Numbered from the stretch's first letter, positions 13,516 to 20,798 are shown. The stretch is 20,798 nucleotides of DNA from CAWDLX01 sp046728155 (GCA_046728155.1 JBKPDY010000034.1:1-20798); one strand, 5' to 3'. The notes: a model not told the origin generated them from the sequence alone. Numbers and translations: made by a program.

Positions 13516-14430
13516 GTGGCCATCTCGCGGCGGAATCTGATCATGGGTTGGGGGGCTCTGGGCGCGGCTGTCACGGTTGGCGGCTGGGGCGTGCTCGCTG
13601 ACCAGCGGATCCTTCCCGGTCGGAGCGTGATCGACACGGTTCTACGTCGCTGCGATCTGGACACGCCCGTCCCGGCCGAGGCGGACCCCGGTCGCATGTT
13701 CCGAAGTTCCTTCTACTCGAAGAAGCGCGGTCGCAGCGTGAACTACATGCTCGCGTACCCTCCCGGTGCCGCGCCTGGTGCACAGCTGCCCGTGTGCCTG
13801 TGCCTGCACGGGTACGGCGGGGACGAACGGGCGCCCTTCGACACCCTGCGGTACCACCGCCTGCTCGCGGCCGGCGTGACCACGAAGACGCCCTTGTTCG
13901 TGCTCGCGTCCGTCAGCGGCGGCAACGGGTACTGGCACCCGCATCCGGACGACGACCCGCTCGGAATGCTGTTGACCGAGTTTCCGTTGATCCTCACCCA
14001 GCACGGACTTCCGACGAACCATTTCGGCCTGCTCGGCTGGTCGATGGGCGGCTATGGGGCACTCGTCGCGGCCACCGAGCGGCCGGGCACATTTCCGGTC
14101 GTTGTGGCGAACGCGCCGGCGTTCTGGGAGTCGTATGACGACGCGCAGTCGGCCAGGCCAGGCGCCTTCTCCTCGGCCGAGGAGTGGCGGACCTGGGGCG
14201 ACCTGCCAGCCAGGGTGGAGCGACTCCGCCCGCTGTCGGTGCGAATCGACTGCGGCGAGTCGGACCCGTTCGAGCCGGTCCTCTCCGACCTGCGCGACCA
14301 TCTGCCTGACCCGGAGGTCGTTCATATCGTCCCCGGTTGCCACGACGACACATTCTGGCGCTCGGTCGCACCACTACAGCTCAGCATGATCGGCAAAGCG
14401 CTCACCGCCACGCCGAAGGCGGGTTCGTAG
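13516..14430 (+). CDS. Tat-exported alpha/beta hydrolase, esterase/mycolyltransferase-like fold
   Basis: This 304-residue putative serine esterase has an N-terminal twin-arginine signal (SRRNLIMGWGALGAAVTVGG), so it is likely exported folded. The hydrolase core shows CLCLHGYGGDERAPF (oxyanion region), nucleophile Ser176 in GWSMGGYGA, probable acid Asp250 in DCGESDPF, and His276 in GCHDDTFW. The arrangement matches the esterase D/antigen 85-like branch of the alpha/beta hydrolases. The GTG start at 13516 gives the Tat motif at residues 4-8. Divergent from glmU with 114 bp between, and convergent with the toxin gene with 9 bp between. Substrate unknown; a cell-envelope ester is a reasonable guess. 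Confidence 0.82.
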   Translation: MAISRRNLIMGWGALGAAVTVGGWGVLADQRILPGRSVIDTVLRRCDLDTPVPAEADPGRMFRSSFYSKKRGRSVNYMLAYPPGAAPGAQLPVCLCLHGYGGDERAPFDTLRYHRLLAAGVTTKTPLFVLASVSGGNGYWHPHPDDDPLGMLLTEFPLILTQHGLPTNHFGLLGWSMGGYGALVAATERPGTFPVVVANAPAFWESYDDAQSARPGAFSSAEEWRTWGDLPARVERLRPLSVRIDCGESDPFEPVLSDLRDHLPDPEVVHIVPGCHDDTFWRSVAPLQLSMIGKALTATPKAGS

Positions 14431-14439
14431 AGTCGGAGC

Positions 14440-14703
14440 TCACTCCGTGCCCTTGGGGTGGGAAGCGCTCGCAAGCGTTACCCATACCAGGCGTTTCTCG
14501 TCGTCGACCACATACCAGATGCGACCGGCGGCGGTGACCTCGTACTGCCACTGGTCTCGCCAGACGCCCCACGCGTCGTACAGATTTGCGCGAGCGGCCT
14601 GGCGAAGCATGTCCCATCCCTTCGCAGCGTCGCTCGTGAGCGCCCGCACCTCATGACCACCCGGTGGTGGCGGCGGCACCACCGGTTCGTTGCGCCTTGT
14701 CAC
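14440..14703 (-). CDS. Type II toxin-like protein (ParE/RelE-like superfamily)
   Basis: This small 87-residue protein has the general features of a RelE/ParE-fold mRNA interferase-like toxin: a short basic protein, an N-terminal helix (TSDAAKGWDMLRQAARANLY), a strand QWQYEVTAAG, and a C-terminal hairpin RIWYVVDDEKRLVWVTLASA ending in HPKGTE. This pattern is common in actinobacterial toxins paired with Phd-type antitoxins. The middle, between WGVWRDQ and WQYEV, is shorter than I expect for the family, so part of the fold may be missing. GTG 14703 directly follows the antitoxin stop (TAGGTG). AGGGA lies inside the antitoxin gene about nine bases upstream, implying coupled translation. Activity is inferred from context. 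Confidence 0.65.
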   Translation of the reverse strand: MTRRNEPVVPPPPPGGHEVRALTSDAAKGWDMLRQAARANLYDAWGVWRDQWQYEVTAAGRIWYVVDDEKRLVWVTLASASHPKGTE

Positions 14704-15180
14704 CTATTCGGATCCCTCAGGTGGCAACAGGCCATGGTCTTCGTCGAACGGGCCCCTGAGGCGTGAGCTGAGTGCGGGGTCAGCGTAAATCGCCGCAGTC
14801 GCCCTCCACTCCTGCAGAACCTGGTCCATGACCTCCCAGCGGCCCAACTCAACCGCAATTTCGATTGCCCGAGTGAACTCCAGTGCGAACGCTGTCAGGT
14901 GCTCTTCCGGGATCAGGTCGAGCCAAGGGAAGTCGTCCCGGAGCACCTCAATGACGATCGTGGCGTCGCTTTGCCGCAAGACATTGCGGAGGGCACGCGC
15001 CGCCGTGGATGCAACATGTCGAGCGCCCTGGGCCCGCGTTGACAGGGTCAGCACGAAAGGAGTGGCCCCGCCACGTCGGGTCACCCAAACGTCCCCGGAA
15101 TCGACCATTTCAGCGATGCGAGACGGCTCCTTCTGGACCTCGGTCCAGGTCACCTGCCTCTCGAGGGCGTCAGTAGACAT
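14704..15180 (-). CDS. Prevent-host-death (Phd/YefM)-like antitoxin, extended form
   Basis: The 158-residue protein has an N-terminal Phd-like DNA-binding segment (VTWTEVQKEPSRIAEMVDSG, then DVWVTRRGGATPFVLTLSTR). A long helical C-terminal region follows (ATIVIEVLRDDFPWLDLIPE, FALEFTRAIEIAVELGRW, VMDQVLQEWRATAAIYADP) that would wrap the toxin. It is about twice as long as classic Phd, a version seen in actinomycetes. ATG 15180 has TGGGA upstream. The stop abuts the toxin GTG. A palindromic and directly repeated sequence at 15185-15208 sits just upstream as a likely autorepression site. Base composition appears less GC-rich than the flanking housekeeping genes, suggesting acquisition. Confidence 0.72.
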   Translation of the reverse strand: MSTDALERQVTWTEVQKEPSRIAEMVDSGDVWVTRRGGATPFVLTLSTRAQGARHVASTAARALRNVLRQSDATIVIEVLRDDFPWLDLIPEEHLTAFALEFTRAIEIAVELGRWEVMDQVLQEWRATAAIYADPALSSRLRGPFDEDHGLLPPEGSE

Positions 15181-15184
15181 GTCC

Positions 15185-15208
15185 CAAGTCTGACTTACAT
15201 CTGACTTG
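15185..15208. promoter_or_regulatory. Candidate operator of the toxin-antitoxin operon
   Basis: CAAGTC (15185-15190) and GACTTG (15203-15208) are perfect inverted arms. Within the same 24 bp, TCTGACTT occurs twice as a direct repeat (15189-15196 and 15200-15207), 11 bp apart. The site lies four bases upstream of the antitoxin ATG. Autoregulation by antitoxin or complex is standard for type II modules; here it is inferred. Confidence 0.5.
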
Positions 15209-15291
15209 AATGCCAGTGGCCGCGGGCGGATCGCCGGCAACTGCTGAACGCCAAGGACCGAGCGGGCTCCGGATGCAGCACCGTACGATTG

Positions 15292-15363
15292 CTCGGCCGC
15301 CAGGACTCGAACCTGGAACATTTGCTCCAAAGGCAAAGGTGTTGCCGATTACACCACGGCCGA
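15292..15363 (-). tRNA. tRNA-Gln (anticodon TTG)
   Basis: The minus strand folds into a full cloverleaf. Acceptor TCGGCCG pairs with CGGCCGA (discriminator G at 15292). The D stem is GTGT/ACAC with loop AATCGGCA. The anticodon stem is TTTGC/GCAAA with loop CTTTGGA, giving anticodon TTG (reads CAA). The T arm is CCAGG-TTCGAGT-CCTGG. CCA is not encoded. A tRNA-Gln near glmU-ispE is a recurring actinobacterial arrangement. Confidence 0.95.
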
Positions 15364-15408
15364 TCGCGCGAATCAGCGTAACCCAGCGGGGCGGACGTGC
15401 GTCGAACA

Positions 15409-15509
15409 CGATCTGCCACGGCGCGTGCCGGCAGGCCGCGGTGCTGCTCCTCGCGCCCACTCGATCTGCCACCGACCGTCGCCAGGCCGCGCTCGCTGAC
15501 GCTCCCTCG
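15409..15509. repeat. Imperfect tandem duplication upstream of tRNA-Gln
   Basis: CGATCTGCCAC begins at 15409 and again at 15462, offset 53 bp. Both copies continue into related sequence (a CGTGCCGGCAGGCCGCG-type stretch against CGTCGCCAGGCCGCG, then GC-rich text ending near CTCG). Not coding as far as I can see. Confidence 0.45.
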
Positions 15510-15523
15510 TCGCACGTCCGCTC
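15491..15523 (-). repeat. Dispersed intergenic repeat, copy 2
   Basis: On the minus strand this shares GCGTCAGCGAGC exactly with the copy at 1856-1886, plus the preceding GAGCG and GAGG blocks. It overlaps the second unit of the local duplication. Confidence 0.45.
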
Positions 15524-15617
15524 AAATCCGCGCGACACGCGCGCTGGGGGCTCACCACGACTGCTCAGAGTAGCCAAACGCGCACGGGAAGAGCACTGCC
15601 CGGGTTAGTCTCGGCAA

Positions 15618-15628
15618 GTTACGGTAAC
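15618..15628. promoter_or_regulatory. Inverted-repeat operator candidate upstream of the desaturase gene
   Basis: GTTAC-G-GTAAC is a perfect 5-bp inverted repeat with one central base, followed by CGTAGGCGTAG. It lies 37 bp before ATG 15666, a position suited to repression. The downstream TetR-family gene is the natural candidate regulator; this is inference. Confidence 0.45.
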
Positions 15629-15665
15629 GTAGGCGTAGCCATCCGACCGGTTCGAAGAGGTTGCC

Positions 15666-16646
15666 ATGACCACAGCCGTGCTCCCACCACCCACCGAAGC
15701 CGGCCCATCCGCTGCCCGGCCATTAACCACCGGCAAGCAGCCGCTCGGGGTGCTGATCGCACTCTGGGTGTTCGTGGCCATTCCCTTCGCCGCCCTCGTC
15801 GCCGCGATCCCAGTCGTATGGGGATGGGGTCTGAGCTGGACCGACGTGGTCCTTTTCGTGATCTTCTACGCCATCGGCGGGTTCGGCATCGGTTGCGGCT
15901 TCCACCGCCACCTCACCCACGGCTCGTTCAAGGCGAACCGACCCTTGCACGTCGGACTGACGCTCGCGGGCATGATGGCGATCGAGGGCGCCCCGATCCA
16001 GTGGGTGGCCGATCATCGGCGACACCATCAGTTCAGTGATGCCGAAGGGGATCCGCACTCGCCGTGGCGCTACGGCGAGACCCTATGGGGGCTCAGCAAG
16101 GGTCTCTGGTACTCCCACATGGGGTGGCTGTTCTGCCGGGAGATGTCGAACCGGGAAAGGTTCGCCCCCGATCTGCTGGCTGACCGTGACATCAGCCGGG
16201 TCGACCGGCTCTTCGGACTCTTCGTCGGCATATCCGTTCTCCTCCCGGCCCTCCTGGGCGGACTCATCACCTGGTCGTGGGCGGGCGCGATCTCGGCGTT
16301 CTTCTGGGCCGGCCTGGTCCGCATCGCGCTCCTGCACCATGTCACATGGTCGATCAACTCGGTCTGTCATGTGTACGGCGAGCGGCCCTTCGACAGCCGA
16401 GACAAGGCGACCAACTTCTGGCCCTTGGCGCTACTGTCGTTCGGCGAGAACTGGCACAACCTGCACCACGCGGATCCGACCTGCGCCAGGCATGGCGTAC
16501 TGCGGGGTCAGATCGACATGAACGCACGCATGATCTGGTTCTTCGAGAAATTCGGCTGGGCGACGAATGTCCGCTGGCCCAAGCCCGAGCGGCTGCAGGC
16601 GAAGATGGTCGAGCCGGAGAAGGCCCTGCTCCGCACCGGCTCCTGA
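15666..16646 (+). CDS. Membrane acyl-CoA (stearoyl-CoA-type) delta-9 desaturase
   Basis: This 326-residue integral-membrane di-iron desaturase introduces a cis double bond into saturated acyl chains for membrane fluidity. The three histidine boxes are HRHLTH (80-85), HRRHH (117-121) and NWHNLHH (262-268). Another conserved segment is LLHHVTWSINSVCHVYGERP. Hydrophobic segments lie near residues 28-53, 60-78, 93-108, 182-203 and 205-225. The N-terminal ~24 residues are Pro/Ala-rich. ATG 15666 follows GAAGAGG. A TetR-family gene begins 26 bp downstream in the same direction, so the two are probably cotranscribed. Electron donor partners are not in the window. Confidence 0.94.
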   Translation: MTTAVLPPPTEAGPSAARPLTTGKQPLGVLIALWVFVAIPFAALVAAIPVVWGWGLSWTDVVLFVIFYAIGGFGIGCGFHRHLTHGSFKANRPLHVGLTLAGMMAIEGAPIQWVADHRRHHQFSDAEGDPHSPWRYGETLWGLSKGLWYSHMGWLFCREMSNRERFAPDLLADRDISRVDRLFGLFVGISVLLPALLGGLITWSWAGAISAFFWAGLVRIALLHHVTWSINSVCHVYGERPFDSRDKATNFWPLALLSFGENWHNLHHADPTCARHGVLRGQIDMNARMIWFFEKFGWATNVRWPKPERLQAKMVEPEKALLRTGS

Positions 16647-16672
16647 CCGGCCCAGGCTGCGACGATGACGTT

Positions 16673-17401
16673 GTGACGCCCAAAGATGCCTCCGCCGCCG
16701 GCGGGGGGGCGGGGGAGATCTCGGGCGCTGTCCCGACTCAAGGAAACGGGCGTCCACCGACCTCGCCGCCACCGGACCGCGCGCCGCAGCGCGTCCGGAT
16801 GTCCTCTGCCCAACGACGGGAGCAGCTCATCGCCGTGGGCCGGCGCATCTTCGCGGAGAAAGGACTTGACGGCACTTCGGTGGAGGAGGTGGCCGCCCGG
16901 GCCAAGGTCTCCAAACCGGTCATCTACGAGCACTTCGGGGGCAAGGAGGGGCTGTACGCCGTCGTGGTCGACCGCGAGATGATCGGCCTGCTGGAACGGA
17001 TCACGACCGCGCTGACCGCTGGACACCCACGGGAGTTGCTCGAGCAGGCGGCGCTGGCGCTGCTCGACTACATCGAGGAGGAGACGGATGGATTCCGGGT
17101 GCTGGTCCGAGAGTCACCGGTCGGCTCGGCCACCGGCAACTTCTCGTCGGTCCTCAACGATGTGGCGCATCAGGTGGAGCACATTCTCGCCCGCGAGTTC
17201 AAGACCCGGGGGTACGACGGCAAACTCGCCGAGCTCTACTCGCAGGCACTCGTCGGGATGGTGGCGTTGACCGGACGTTGGTGGCTCGAGGTACGGAAGC
17301 CCCGCAAGGAGACCGTGGCGGCGCACCTGGTCAACATCGCCTGGAACGGACTGTCCCATTTGGAGACCAGACCGGAGCTGTTGGTACGCAAGCCCCGCTG
17401 A
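16673..17401 (+). CDS. TetR/AcrR-family transcriptional regulator, candidate regulator of the desaturase
   Basis: From GTG 16673 the protein has 242 residues. The first ~42 are a disordered Gly/Pro-rich extension, then MSSAQRREQLIAVGRRIFAE begins the TetR domain. The HTH is GTSVEEVAARAKVSKPVIYE, then HFGGKEGLYAVVV (about residues 67-98). The C-terminal ligand-binding region is mostly helical, including GRWWLEVRKPRKETVAAHLV. ATG 16799 (residue 43) is a plausible alternative start; neither start has a clear Shine-Dalgarno. It follows the desaturase by 26 bp, and the desaturase upstream region has an inverted repeat, suggesting control of fatty acid desaturation, perhaps by acyl-CoA. Its 3' end is two bases from the convergent ispE stop. 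Confidence 0.88.
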   Translation: MTPKDASAAGGGAGEISGAVPTQGNGRPPTSPPPDRAPQRVRMSSAQRREQLIAVGRRIFAEKGLDGTSVEEVAARAKVSKPVIYEHFGGKEGLYAVVVDREMIGLLERITTALTAGHPRELLEQAALALLDYIEEETDGFRVLVRESPVGSATGNFSSVLNDVAHQVEHILAREFKTRGYDGKLAELYSQALVGMVALTGRWWLEVRKPRKETVAAHLVNIAWNGLSHLETRPELLVRKPR

Positions 17402-17403
17402 GG

Positions 17404-18351
17404 TCACAGCACCCGCGCGCCGGCGACCGGACCCAGCGCGGGACGGGCAGCTCGGCACGCCGCGGCAGTCTCGAGCGCTTCGGCCACTGTGGACGCGTGG
17501 GGGGCGTCCTGGCAGAGAAATACACATGTCGGTCCGGACCCGGAGACCAGCGCGGCGAGGGCCCCCGCGGCGAGGCCCACGTCCAGGGTGCGGCGAAGCT
17601 GCGGTCGCAGTGACAAGGCCGCGGCTTCCAAGTCGTTTCCAAGTGCCTTCGCCAGTACGGCCGCATCGCGTTGCCGAAGCGCCGAGAGGATCGCATCCGG
17701 TGTACCGACGGATGCTGGAGCTGCGTCCATGTCGCGCAGGCGGTCGAGTTCGCGGTAGACGTCAGCCGTCGCCAGGCCGTCGTCGGCGAACGCGACCACC
17801 CAGTGCCAGGCGTGCCCGGGCGCGAGCACCGGACTGACGGTCGAGCCCCGACCGGTTCCCAACGCGGTCCCACCCAGGACGAGGAACGGCACGTCGGACC
17901 CGATCCGTCCGGCGAGACCGGCTAGATCCTCGCGGCTGAAGCCGGTGCCCCACAACGCATCGCATGCCACCAGCGCGGCCGCCGCATCGGCGCTGCCGCC
18001 GGCCAGCCCGGCGGCGAGGGGGATCTGCTTTCGCAGGTGCAGCCGGGCGTACGCAGGTCGGCCCGAGGCTTCGGCGAGCGTATGTACCGCTCTGATGACC
18101 AGGTTGGACTCGTCCAGCGGCAGATCGCCGGCACCCTCGCCGTCCATCGTCAACGCGAGCGTGTCGGCCGGCCGGGCGCTGAGCTCGTCGTAGATGGCGA
18201 TCGCGTGGTAGATCGTGGCCACATCGTGGAAGCCGTCGGGCCGGCGTGATCCCACGCCAAGATGAAGGTTGATCTTCGCGGGAACGCGGACCTTCACCGG
18301 CCCCAGGCTGGCCACACGCGGGCGTTCGTCCTCCCATAGTGGCTCGGTCAC
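17404..18351 (-). CDS. ispE: 4-diphosphocytidyl-2-C-methyl-D-erythritol kinase
   Basis: This GHMP kinase phosphorylates CDP-methylerythritol at the 2-hydroxyl in the MEP isoprenoid pathway, in the cytoplasm. The 315 residues include VRVPAKINLHLGVG near residue 24, the ATP-binding motif PLAAGLAGGSADAAAAL (111-127), GSDVPFLVLGGTALGTGRG and, near the C-terminus, LVSGSGPTCVFLCQDA. Length is normal for actinobacteria. GTG 18351 is preceded by a G-rich stretch that could serve as Shine-Dalgarno. It is 93 bp after rsmA, and rsmA-ispE is a widely conserved pair. Convergent with the TetR gene. Confidence 0.95.
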   Translation of the reverse strand: MTEPLWEDERPRVASLGPVKVRVPAKINLHLGVGSRRPDGFHDVATIYHAIAIYDELSARPADTLALTMDGEGAGDLPLDESNLVIRAVHTLAEASGRPAYARLHLRKQIPLAAGLAGGSADAAAALVACDALWGTGFSREDLAGLAGRIGSDVPFLVLGGTALGTGRGSTVSPVLAPGHAWHWVVAFADDGLATADVYRELDRLRDMDAAPASVGTPDAILSALRQRDAAVLAKALGNDLEAAALSLRPQLRRTLDVGLAAGALAALVSGSGPTCVFLCQDAPHASTVAEALETAAACRAARPALGPVAGARVL

Positions 18352-18444
18352 CGCTGCCCCCCGGTCACCGGCTGCACCGTGGTCACCGCGGCACCTCAGC
18401 TACCGCGGCCAGACGGCGACATGTTCCCAATCACGCTCCACACC

Positions 18445-19308
18445 TTACCGGCGGTGCCCGAGGCTCCGGCGCGCCGCGGCGATCATCGCGAACTGGTCGA
18501 TCGAGAGCTCCTCGCCCCGAGCGGTCGGGGCGATCCGGGCGCTGGCCAGGATCCGCGCCGCCGCATCCGGCCCGCCGGCCAAGGTGGCGAGCGCTGAGCG
18601 CAGCATCTTGCGCCGCTGGGCGAAGGCCGCGTCCACCAGGGCGAATACCTCCGCGCGAGTGGCGCCGGGCGGTGGGTCCCGGCGGGTGAAGGCGACCAGA
18701 CCGGACTCGATGTTCGGTACCGGCCAGAACACGCTCGCCGGTACCCGGCCAGCTTTGCGCACGGCGGCGTACCAGGCGAGCTTGGCGCTCGGTACTCCGT
18801 ACACTTTGGAACCCGGGACCGCGGTGAGGCGGTCCGCCACCTCCTTCTGCACCATGACCAGTCCGTGTCGGACGCTCGGCAGCTCGGCCAGTACGTGCAA
18901 TACCACGGGTACCGCGACGTTGTACGGCAGGTTCGCGACCAAGGCGGACGGAGCCGGATGAAGCTCCCCAGCCCCGAGTGAGAGCGCGTCCCGGTTGTAC
19001 ACGCTCAGGCGTACACCGAGCTCCGGCGCCAACCTGTCTACTGTCGATGACAGTTGACCGGCGAGGATCGGGTCGATCTCGACCGCGTGTACGTGGGCCG
19101 CCGCAGGCAGGAGTGCCAAAGTCAGCGAACCCAGCCCCGGCCCCACCTCAACCACGACATCGGTCGGGGACAGCTCGGCGTGCCGGACGATCCGCCGCAC
19201 GGTGTTCGGGTCATGCACGAAGTTCTGACCGAGCGTCCTGGTTGGACGGATTCCCAGCTCCGCCGCCAACCGACGGACATCGGCCGGGCCCAGCAGTGCG
19301 CTCACCAT
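18445..19308 (-). CDS. rsmA: 16S rRNA (adenine1518-N6/adenine1519-N6)-dimethyltransferase
   Basis: RsmA/KsgA dimethylates two adenines near the 3' end of 16S rRNA late in small-subunit assembly, using SAM; its loss gives kasugamycin resistance. The 287 residues contain TLGQNFVHD (25-33), SAM motif I VEVGPGLGSLT (53-63), motif IV NLPYN (126-130), and the C-terminal helices with FAQRRKMLRSAL. Length is normal. ATG 19308 has AAAGG five bases upstream. Between tatD and rsmA there is only 50 bp, occupied by a dispersed repeat. The rpf gene often found here in other actinobacteria is absent. Confidence 0.96.
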   Translation of the reverse strand: MVSALLGPADVRRLAAELGIRPTRTLGQNFVHDPNTVRRIVRHAELSPTDVVVEVGPGLGSLTLALLPAAAHVHAVEIDPILAGQLSSTVDRLAPELGVRLSVYNRDALSLGAGELHPAPSALVANLPYNVAVPVVLHVLAELPSVRHGLVMVQKEVADRLTAVPGSKVYGVPSAKLAWYAAVRKAGRVPASVFWPVPNIESGLVAFTRRDPPPGATRAEVFALVDAAFAQRRKMLRSALATLAGGPDAAARILASARIAPTARGEELSIDQFAMIAAARRSLGHRR

Positions 19309-19333
19309 GCCGCCTTTCGTTCGCGACTGCGGG

Positions 19334-19355
19334 GCTCGCTTCGCTCACTCCTCGC
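19334..19355 (-). repeat. Dispersed intergenic repeat, copy 3
   Basis: On the minus strand this reads GCGAGGAG-T-GAGCG then AAGCGAGC, nearly identical to the core of copy 1 (one substitution and a small indel). It begins three bases after the tatD stop codon. Confidence 0.5.
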
Positions 19356-19358
19356 TGC

Positions 19359-20204
<846 letters not shown>

Positions 20205-20212
20205 CGCGGCAC

Positions 20213-20734
20213 TCAGTCGCCGGTCGCGCCGTCGATTCGCTCTCGGATGAGATCCGCATGCCCGTTGTGCCGGGCGTACTCCTCGATCATGTGCACGAAG
20301 ACCCACCGCAGGCTGATCTCCCGCTGGCTGCGCGGGTGGACGAACGTCTCATCGAGGCTGTGTCCGTCCGTCGCCCGCCGGGCCGCGTCGAGTTCGGCCT
20401 CGAACGTCGCGAAGTCCACGCTCGGGTCGGCATCGGCGATGTCGTCGAAGTCGCCGTCGGGGCTCTCATCGGAGCAGTAGAGCAGCGGAATCTCTTCACC
20501 GGCGAAGCGCAGCCGGAACCAGGCGCGTTCCACCTCGGCCATGTGCCGGACCAGGCCGAGCAGGGTCAGGTTGGACGGTTCGACCGAGGCCGTCTTGAGC
20601 TGCTCAGAGGTGAGTCCCTGGCATTTCCATAGCAAGGTCTGCCGGTGATAGTCCAGCCATCCGTTCAGCATCGTAAGCTCGTCGCCGACATACGGCTCTT
20701 CGACACGGGTGATCTCTGGTGCGGTCCAGGTCAT
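20213..20734 (-). CDS. DinB/DUF664-family protein
   Basis: The 173-residue protein matches the DUF664 branch of the DinB four-helix-bundle family. These proteins bind a divalent metal through spaced histidines, and some are thiol transferases using mycothiol or bacillithiol. Signatures are DELTMLNGWLDYHRQTLLWK, NLTLLGLVRHMAEVERAWFR and, at the end, HMIEEYARHNGHADLIRERI. Candidate metal ligands are the His in LVRHM and the HNGH cluster. ATG 20734 has AAGG upstream. Its stop is eight bases before tatD, so the two are likely cotranscribed. Typical free-standing DUF664 length. The substrate is not known; a mycothiol link is inference from the phylum. Confidence 0.88.
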   Translation of the reverse strand: MTWTAPEITRVEEPYVGDELTMLNGWLDYHRQTLLWKCQGLTSEQLKTASVEPSNLTLLGLVRHMAEVERAWFRLRFAGEEIPLLYCSDESPDGDFDDIADADPSVDFATFEAELDAARRATDGHSLDETFVHPRSQREISLRWVFVHMIEEYARHNGHADLIRERIDGATGD

Positions 20735-20771
20735 ATGATCACCTTATCGTCAGGGTCCGGCCGCCGTTGAC

Positions 20772-20798
20772 TCACTCCAGGCCGAGGCGGGCCAGCTC
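20772..20798 (-). CDS. C-terminal end of a minus-strand gene cut by the window edge
   Basis: The last eight codons, ELARLGLE, end in TGA at 20774-20772, 37 bp upstream of the DinB-family start. The fragment is too short to identify. Actinobacterial synteny would put metG (methionyl-tRNA synthetase) before tatD, but this is only a guess, and the reading frame itself is unproven. Confidence 0.3.
   Translation of the reverse strand, partial: ELARLGLE

Larger units (their letters stand above)
15364..15665. other. Gene-free 302-bp region between tRNA-Gln and the desaturase gene
   Basis: No convincing coding sequence is visible. It holds the tRNA promoter region, an imperfect tandem duplication (copies at 15409-15454 and 15462-15509), a dispersed repeat (15491-15523) and, next to the desaturase, an inverted-repeat operator candidate and Shine-Dalgarno. 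Confidence 0.5.

Noticed and set aside
15292..15363. tRNA-Gln as an integration (attachment) site for the adjacent toxin-antitoxin genes
   Set aside because: No integrase, no visible direct repeat of the tRNA 3' end, and the tRNA itself is intact. Proximity alone is not enough.

Overview
The window looks like chromosomal DNA of a high-G+C actinomycete, most likely Micromonosporaceae or a close relative. The signs are strong GC3 bias, many GTG starts, TANNNT -10 boxes 6-7 nt before start codons (leaderless mRNAs), an acyl-CoA desaturase next to a TetR gene, and the actinobacterial block tatD - rsmA - ispE ... tRNA-Gln ... glmU - prs - rplY(ctc) - pth. The family-level assignment is inference.

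Left part (1-1848): the 5' two thirds of a maltose-type sugar-binding lipoprotein gene (minus strand) is divergent from a LacI-family regulator. The shared intergenic region holds three CTTGCAG-like sites, so this looks like a malE/malR pair. Next (1919-5491), four minus-strand genes form a probable operon: CorC-like CBS protein, trpS, YihY/BrkB membrane protein, and an acidic protein of unknown function. Then come cysD-cysN (sulfate adenylyltransferase, start codon overlapping stop codon), with a large inverted repeat filling the cysN 3' flank.

Middle (7942-13401): pth and rplY, a GH18-type lipoprotein with a puzzling upstream in-frame extension, and glmU-prs ending at an unusual interlocking inverted repeat.

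Accessory block (13402-17403): between glmU and ispE lie a Tat-exported alpha/beta hydrolase, a Phd-like/RelE-like toxin-antitoxin pair with a palindromic operator candidate, tRNA-Gln(TTG), and a plus-strand desaturase-TetR operon with an inverted-repeat operator candidate.

Right part (17404-20798): the conserved minus-strand series DinB/DUF664 - tatD - rsmA - ispE, plus the last eight codons of a further minus-strand gene at the edge (metG by synteny only). I see no CRISPR array, insertion sequence or prophage genes. I did not find a clearly new multi-gene system. The best candidates for a second look are the toxin-antitoxin module with its operator, the GH18 gene's upstream extension, the nested and interlocking inverted repeats, and the acidic unknown protein.
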